Made by a program: the position numbers and the translations under genes
Assembly (NCBI GenBank): GCA_023265025.1
Contig: JAHFUP010000012.1
Coordinates: forward strand, 1-64,000
Length of the DNA stretch: 64,000 bases
From: Acidimicrobiia bacterium
GTDB lineage: Bacteria > Actinomycetota > Acidimicrobiia > Acidimicrobiales > AC-14
Reading direction: 5' to 3'
In this document: one piece after another, positions 59,332 through 64,000 of the stretch
Layout of the letters: every line of letters begins with the position of its first letter
Numbering within the stretch: the first letter of the stretch is position 1
The notes under the pieces: generated by a model
The model's database searches: none
Told to the model about the DNA's origin: nothing
The model's input: only the letters and a program-made list of their open reading frames with translations

Positions 59332-59790
59332 GCACACCACCGCACGGTGGGCAGCCCAAGCGCCCGGCGGCGAGATCGGTCTCGACCACGGCCTGGTCGT
59401 TGCCTACGATGAGCACGGGTGCCTCCGGCATCTGCCAGGAAGAGCCCTCCCGACAGTCCGGACAAGATCGGCGGGAGGGCTCTTGCGCGTCTACGTCCCG
59501 CTCAGCCTGACGCGCCAACGAGCCCGCGCTCGGTCAGTGCCAGCTCACCGTCCCGGCCATCAGCGACGTCAGCACCCTCGCGGATCCTGATCCAGAGCGG
59601 CGGCTCAACGGTCGCCAAGGGCCAGGCGCAGTAGGAAGAAGTCGGCGCTGCGGCGGTCACGTTGACCTTCCCCTCCCCGCCCAAGTCGGCGCTCGGTAAG
59701 GTCCGTTCCACGACTCTGCGAAGCGGACGCGTCGAGGCGGGGGCCCCCGTCGTGAGAATGGCCCCCGCCCCGTCGACCGGTACCGCCGCT
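59332..59790. other. Intergenic region with terminator
   Basis: About 460 bp without a supported gene apart from the hairpin at 59440-59484. The broken paralog ends on the left, and the surface-protein gene at 59791 ends on the right (minus strand). Confidence 0.5.
59440..59484. terminator. Terminator hairpin
   Basis: A perfect 13-bp inverted repeat, AAGAGCCCTCCCG (59440-59452) with its complement at 59472-59484, around a 19-nt loop. The 3' arm ends GGCTCTT, giving a short T-ending tail. It lies between plus-strand BNR genes and the minus-strand gene ending at 59791, so it can serve both strands. Confidence 0.7.
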
Positions 59791-60449
59791 TTAGTGGAGG
59801 ATGACCACCTGGCCGGCGGCGACCGAGCTCAACGTCCCACCCGCCCAAGCGCCGGAGACGTAGTTGGTGGTCCCATCGGAGACCACGCCGGTGACGTCGG
59901 CTGCCCGCGTCGTGCCGCTCTCTCGGGAGTTCACCCGGAACCCGGGGTAGTCGAGCATGATGTGCTCGCGAGCCTTGGACGGCTCGCCGATGCCCGTCCA
60001 CTGGAGTTGGATGTCCATCGGGTACGGCGCGCTGTCGGCGGTCCGAAGGTCCCTCATCTGCACGGTCGCGGCCAAGCTCGCGCCGTCGAGACGGTCGAAG
60101 TCGAGCGCGTCGCCCAGATCCTCGCGGAACCCGAGAGAAAACCCGAGCGGCTGCTGCGTGCAGATGTCGACGCGGGTGACGGCCACGAAGACCGACGACT
60201 CGGCGTCGGGGCGCCCCGGCCCGGGCTTCACCCGCCCGTCCACGGCGTGGACGAACGCCTCGGTCCCGATGCATCCCTGCTGGGTGAAGAAGCGGGCCTC
60301 GGCCGTCTGGCCCTTGAATCCATAGTGGAGCGTCTCGGCTCCCCCGGCGCCGGCGGGCGCGGCCTGGGCCGCGATCGCCATGCTGAGTCCCAGGCGGCGG
60401 CGACCCTACGGCCGAGCCGGTGCCTGGGGCGATTTATTGTTTCGTTCAC
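59791..60449 (-). pseudogene. Secreted hypothetical protein, frameshifted in signal peptide
   Basis: About 218 residues if repaired. GTG 60449 (after GGAGGAACC) opens NETINRPRHRLGRRVAAA, then a missing base near 60391-60400 (GCCGCCGCCTGGG on the minus strand) shifts the frame. The second piece, starting MAIAAQAAPAGAGGAETLHYGFKG and QGCIGTEAFVHAVDGRVK, runs to 59791 in normal codon use. The paralog at 62433 keeps VAAALGLS unbroken, showing where the base is lost. It encodes a signal peptide and a beta-rich secreted domain of unknown family (GCxxxEAFVHAVDGRVKPGPGRPD). Decay or assembly indel. Confidence 0.7.
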
Positions 60450-60556
60450 GTCTGGTTCCTCCGTGTCCGCCGTTGTTGGCACTCATTTGGACGGAGGCGG
60501 CCCCCTCGTTCTTCACGCCCATCCATGGCGGCATTGGAAAATCGAGGCGCGCGCGA

Positions 60557-61420
60557 ACGGCGGAGCGCGTCCGGATATTGCTGAGCCCCCGGATCGAGGT
60601 GAAGGTCGTCGATGGGGCGGCGCTCGGCGCGCTGGGATGTGCTGGCCCTCGGCTTCCTGGTCATCAAGCGCAGTCGGCCGGTAACGCGCGACGAGCTTGG
60701 CTGAGGTCGTGGGGGGCGAGGTCGCTTCCCCCGAGCTGGGTGGCGTCGCTCCGGGCCGTCGTCCCGGGGCCGCCGGCGGCTGGAGTCAGCCGGTTTCGTG
60801 GACGACGTCATCACCGGCGGCGGGGGCTGCTATCAGTTCAACTTGCCGGAGGGCCGCTCGTCGACGTCGAGGAGGCTGCGGCCGACCTCGAAGCGGCCAA
60901 GAACTCCGTGGCGCAAGGTGACTGGGGAGCGGCGCGGGAGCGGGCCGGCGCTGCAGCCGGTGCCGCTGGCCACCGGTTCCTCCCAGGTCTGCGCGGGCTG
61001 TGGGTCGAGCGCCGCCAGCCGCGCGGGAGTACGCCCACGTGCGGGTGATGGCCGCCCACGCCAACGCCGGCAACCCGGGCGAGGCGCTGCGGGCCTACGA
61101 GCGGTGCCGGGTAGTGCTTGCCGAGGAGCTGGGCATGTCGCCCTGGGAGCGCGTCCAGGCACCTACGAGGCCGTGCTGGCCGGCGGGACGAACACGCCGG
61201 GGCACAAACCTCGGGGCGAGGGCCTTGGGCCGGAAGGCCCTCGCTATGCTCTCCCACCCTCTGGACAAGCGGGCCGCAGCCTTCAGCAGCCGTGCTTATC
61301 GATGTCGCCACGGTCCTCGCGGTGCGTCAGGGCGACCTTTCGCGGGCGGCGGTCCTGGCCGGCGTGGCGGACGCCATTCACGACCGGAACACCCGCGTAT
61401 GCGGACGCCGGATCCGTAGG
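60557..61420 (+). pseudogene. Decayed copy of BTAD/AAA regulator
   Basis: About 900 bp matching the intact regulator at 62538 at DNA level: the start ATG is ACG (60557-60559). RILLSPRIEVKVVDGAALGALG and VDVEEAAADLEAAKNSVAQGDWGAARERAGAAAGAAGHRFLPGLRGLWVERRQ remain in one frame, with other frames in between from indels. BTAD pieces occur to about 61170 (ALRAYERCRVVLAEELGMSP). A fragment of the ATPase-regulator C-terminus, LIDVATVLAVRQGDLSRAAVLAGVADAIHD, lies at about 61291-61392. The NB-ARC ATPase is lost. Clearly a dead duplicate. Confidence 0.8.
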
Positions 61421-61501
61421 TTTGCCTGGCTGCGGTCGTCCTCAATGTCCGACGCCCAGTCGAGAGGTGAGGTACTCGGGGATGAATGTGGACAGCCGGC
61501 G

Positions 61502-62125
61502 TCAGCGGTCCGGGCTGCTGTCACCAGTGACGGTCAATCGGCTGTCGACTGCGAACGGCACGATGGGCACGGGCATGGGATCGACGTCTCTACTAGTCGT
61601 GATTGTCGGGACGACTCTGTCGCTCGCGCCCGAGTGAAGCAGCGCTCCGAGCAGGACCGCTCCCGCCGTCAGCATTCCGGCGAAGAGGGCGGCAACCTTC
61701 TTCGCCGGGCGCCGGCGAGGGGGACCGGGGTCAGCAAGGCCCTTGGACAGGTGCTCGACGGTCTGGATTTGCATGGCTCCTCCGTGGTGGTGATCAGCGG
61801 AAATTGCTCTATGAATCGGCGCGGGCGTGGCGCCGATGCCGAACCAGCACAACGGCTTGATCCCGTTCTCGCCCTGGACGACGGCGAGTTGCGCCCAGCT
61901 GGACGGAGATGTCGCCGTCTCGAGACGGACCCGGCGGAAGGCGGCACGCGCCTCTTCTTCGGACGGGAAGATTCCCACGACGTCGGCCATGCCTCCCATC
62001 GGCACTGCATCAGCCCCGGCGAACAACAGGTAGCAAGGCCCTGTGGCTCCAGTCGATGCGCTGCCGGCGTCGAGCTCGGGGTGGTCGACGGTGGCGGTGT
62101 CGCTCGTGTCCATGGCGCTGGTCAC
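61502..62125 (-). CDS. Membrane hypothetical protein, possibly two coding parts
   Basis: A 207-residue frame. Residues 25-100 hold GPCYLLFAGADAVPMGGMADVVGIFPSEEEARAAFRRV, an actinobacterial small-domain pattern (YLLFAG...GxxxSxEEA). From residue 118 (MQIQTVEHLSKGLADPGPPRRRP) a second start with GGAGG before it leads to one membrane helix, KKVAALFAGMLTAGAVLLGALLHSG. So there may be two genes, one starting at 61774. The ATG overlaps the stop of the gene at 62122 (ATGA). The role is unknown. Confidence 0.55.
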   Translation of the reverse strand: MTSAMDTSDTATVDHPELDAGSASTGATGPCYLLFAGADAVPMGGMADVVGIFPSEEEARAAFRRVRLETATSPSSWAQLAVVQGENGIKPLCWFGIGATPAPIHRAISADHHHGGAMQIQTVEHLSKGLADPGPPRRRPAKKVAALFAGMLTAGAVLLGALLHSGASDRVVPTITTSRDVDPMPVPIVPFAVDSRLTVTGDSSPDR

Positions 62126-62433
62126 GACGCCAGAGCGGCGAGCTGGGCGGAAGCGGCTGATGGACGGGGCAGGGGCGAGGCGACGTGGTCCCAGAGGCGG
62201 TTGTCACCCGACGAATCCACAGCCGCTATCAGCGACTGCAGCCGATTGCCCTCAACCGCCTCGGAGTCGACGAGCTCGTCCGGTCGCCCGGCACCGACCT
62301 TCACCCGCCCGTCCACGGCGTGGACGACGAAGGTCTCGGCGGCCATGCACCCCTGCTGAGAGAAGCTCAATCCCAAGGCGGCGGCGACCGCACGGCCGAG
62401 CCGGTGCCTGGGGCGATTGGTTGGTTCGCTCAC
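62122..62433 (-). CDS. Short paralog of the secreted protein at 60449 (reduced)
   Basis: 103 residues: GTG start after GGAGGAACCAGGAC, SEPTNRPRHRLGRAVAAALGLSFSQQGCMAAETFVVHAVDGRVKVGAGRPDEL. Compared with the 60449 copy, the segment between signal peptide and QGC is absent and the C-terminal 120 residues are replaced by an unrelated tail. It seems to be a deleted copy, but the frame is intact and couples (ATGA) to the next gene, so it may still be expressed. It is divergent from the BTAD regulator at 62538, in the same layout as the decayed pair at 59.8-61.4 kb. Confidence 0.6.
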   Translation of the reverse strand: MSEPTNRPRHRLGRAVAAALGLSFSQQGCMAAETFVVHAVDGRVKVGAGRPDELVDSEAVEGNRLQSLIAAVDSSGDNRLWDHVASPLPRPSAASAQLAALAS

Positions 62434-62537
62434 GTCCTGGTTCCTCCGTGTCCGCCGTTGATGGCAGTCACTTGGACGGAGGCGACCCCCTCGTTCTTCA
62501 CGCCGATCCGTGGCAGCATGGGCATATCGAGGCGCGA

Positions 62538-64000
62538 ATGGCGGAGCGCATCCGGATCTCGCTGAGCGGCCGGATCGGGGTGGAGGTCGGCGACGAGGTC
62601 GTCGACGGGGCGGCGCTCGGTCCGTTGGGCGGTCTGGCCCTCGCGTTCCTGGCCACCGAGCGCAGCCGTCCGGTGACGCGCGACGAGCTGGCCGAGGTCC
62701 TGTGGGGCGAGGCGCTGCCCCGGAGCTGGGAGGCGTCGCTCCGGGCCGTGGTGTCCCGGGTCCGCCGGCGGCTGGAGGCAGCCGGTTTGGTGGGCGACGT
62801 CATCACCGGCGGCGGAGGCTGCTACCAGCTCCACCTGCCGGAGGGCGCGGTCATCGACGTGGAGCAGGCGGCGGCCGACCTCGAAGCGGCCAAGGCCGCC
62901 GTGGCGCACGGTAACTGGGGACCGGCGCAGGAGCGGGCCGGCGCCGCCGCCGGCGCCGCCGGCCACCGGTTCCTCCCCGGGCTCGGCGGGCTGTGGGTCG
63001 AGCACCGCCAGGCCGAGCTCGACGAGCTGCGGGTGAGCGCCCTGGAGATCCTGGCCGACGCGGCGTCCGCCGGCGGCGACCACGCCACCGCCCTCACCGC
63101 GGCCGAGGCGGCGGTGGCGGCCCAGCCCCTGCGGGAGTCCGCCCACCTGCGGGTGATGGCCGCCCACGCCGGCGCCGGCAACCCGGCCGAGGCGCTGCGG
63201 GCCTACGAGCGGTGCCGGGTGGTGCTGGCCGAGGAGCTGGGCGTGTCGCCCTCGGAGCGGGTCCAGGCCGCCTACGAGGCGGTGCTGGCCGGCGAGGTGA
63301 GTACGCCGCCGGCCACCAACCTCCGCCCCGAGCTCAGCTCGTTCGTGGGCCGCACGGAGGCCCGTCGCGACATCGAGAAGCTGCTGGGGACCGCCCGCCT
63401 CCTGACCCTGGTGGGGCCGGGAGGCGTCGGTAAGACCCGCCTGGCTACGCGAGTGGCCGGGGAGCTCGTCACCCGCTACCGGGACGGCGTGTGGCTGGTG
63501 GAGCTGGCCGCCCTCGTCGACGCCACCCTGCTCCCTCAGCACGTGGTGTCAGCGCTCGGCGTGGCCGAGAAGTCCGGATCGACCGCCGGGGAGTCGCTGG
63601 GCACCCACCTGGCGGAGCGCGAGCTGCTGCTCGTCCTGGACAACTGCGAGCACCTCTCGGCTGCCTGTGCCACCCTCGCCGTCGACCTGCTGCGCGCTGC
63701 ACCGGGCCTCGTAATCCTCGCCACCAGCCGGGAGCCGTTGGGTGTCCCCGGTGAGACGCTGTGGCCGGTGCCGCCGCTGTCGTTGCCCGGTCCCGGCGCC
63801 GGCGCGTGGGATTCGGACGCAGTGCGGTTGTTCATCGAGAGAGGTTCTGCGGTCGACCCGAACTTCAGATCGTCGGCCGACACCGACGCCGCCATTGCCG
63901 ACATTTGCCGCCGGCTCGACGGCGTGCCGTTGGCCATCGAGCTGGCTGCCGCCCGGGTCCGCACACTGTCCGTCACCGAGATCGCCGACCGCCTCCGAGA
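62538..64000 (+). CDS. BTAD/NB-ARC-type regulator (partial, AfsR-like)
   Basis: Open to the window end; 487 codons seen. HTH (MAERIRISLSGRIGVEV...DELAEVLWGEALPRSWEASLRAVVSRVRRRLEAAG) and BTAD (VIDVEQAAADLEAAKAAV...EALRAYERCRVVLAEELGVSPSERV), then an NB-ARC-like STAND ATPase starting LSSFVGRTEARRDIEKLL with Walker A VGPGGVGKTR and Walker B ELLLVLDNCEH, TSREPLGV and RLDGVPLAIELAAARV. AfsR/SARP-like STAND regulators activate secondary metabolism. The start is ATG 62538. Divergent from the 62433 gene. Confidence 0.9.
   Translation, partial: MAERIRISLSGRIGVEVGDEVVDGAALGPLGGLALAFLATERSRPVTRDELAEVLWGEALPRSWEASLRAVVSRVRRRLEAAGLVGDVITGGGGCYQLHLPEGAVIDVEQAAADLEAAKAAVAHGNWGPAQERAGAAAGAAGHRFLPGLGGLWVEHRQAELDELRVSALEILADAASAGGDHATALTAAEAAVAAQPLRESAHLRVMAAHAGAGNPAEALRAYERCRVVLAEELGVSPSERVQAAYEAVLAGEVSTPPATNLRPELSSFVGRTEARRDIEKLLGTARLLTLVGPGGVGKTRLATRVAGELVTRYRDGVWLVELAALVDATLLPQHVVSALGVAEKSGSTAGESLGTHLAERELLLVLDNCEHLSAACATLAVDLLRAAPGLVILATSREPLGVPGETLWPVPPLSLPGPGAGAWDSDAVRLFIERGSAVDPNFRSSADTDAAIADICRRLDGVPLAIELAAARVRTLSVTEIADRLR

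Overview
The window is high-GC DNA from an actinobacterium-like chromosome. The reasons are strong G/C bias at third codon positions, frequent GTG starts and ATGA/GTGA stop-start overlaps, and typical actinobacterial families: a DUF4193-type acidic zinc-ribbon protein, a Septum_form lipoprotein, GAF-ANTAR regulators, BTAD/SARP-type ATPases, a long ThyX and an M23 peptidase with BTRD1-type repeats. The amidase with three 'VLDTRTG...VADVQGW' repeats recalls Acidimicrobiia and relatives, but that placement is inference. I see no rRNA, tRNA, CRISPR array or complete insertion sequence.

Layout. 0-1.7 kb: tail of a LysM-like protein, a Vps62-like protein and a frameshifted STAS gene. 1.7-6.75 kb: a divergent island around a perfect 9-bp inverted repeat. 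A SAM methyltransferase reads left. An operon reads right, encoding an ArsR-type HTH fused to rhodanese, a second SAM methyltransferase with an in-frame TGA at the conserved Cys position followed by a SECIS-like hairpin, an MBL-fold/double-rhodanese protein and an MFS transporter. 6.77-14 kb: a VapBC-like pair, an indoleamine dioxygenase-like protein, a LysR regulator and a large BTAD/AAA regulator broken by two frameshifts. 14-22.6 kb: a disordered RGG/proline-rich protein, Nudix, GNAT, DUF4193, a double-domain ThyX, an M20 amidohydrolase, CsbD and VOC proteins. 22.7-36 kb: a 2399-residue hybrid kinase, CBS and USP-like proteins, a secreted amidase and a membrane histidine kinase. 36-48.5 kb: cell-envelope and secreted proteins (glycosyltransferase, GH25 lysozyme, lipoproteins, M23 peptidase), and an ECF sigma operon next to two paralogous secreted proteins. 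48.6-49 kb: a lasso-peptide-like precursor overlapping what looks like the C-terminal end of an asparagine-synthase-like cyclase. 49.6-53.4 kb: a sensory run (STAS, XRE, two GAF-ANTAR proteins, a GAF histidine kinase). 53.4-64 kb: an IS1380-like remnant, a divergent HxlR/FAD-oxidase pair with a tandem operator, a GNAT protein, a BNR-repeat surface protein with a broken paralog, and two copies of a divergent surface-protein/BTAD-regulator unit, one of them decayed.

How the parts work together. The 1.7-6.75 kb island reads as one regulated unit for persulfide or metalloid chemistry (rhodanese, thiol or selenol methylation, MBL sulfur oxidation, export); this is inference from domains. The candidate selenocysteine methyltransferase and the lasso-like precursor are the two observations most worth following. 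Several genes carry single-base deletions in or next to short G/C runs (STAS, the BTAD/AAA regulator twice, one surface-protein signal peptide). That could mean assembly indels or genuine decay, and raw reads would separate the two.
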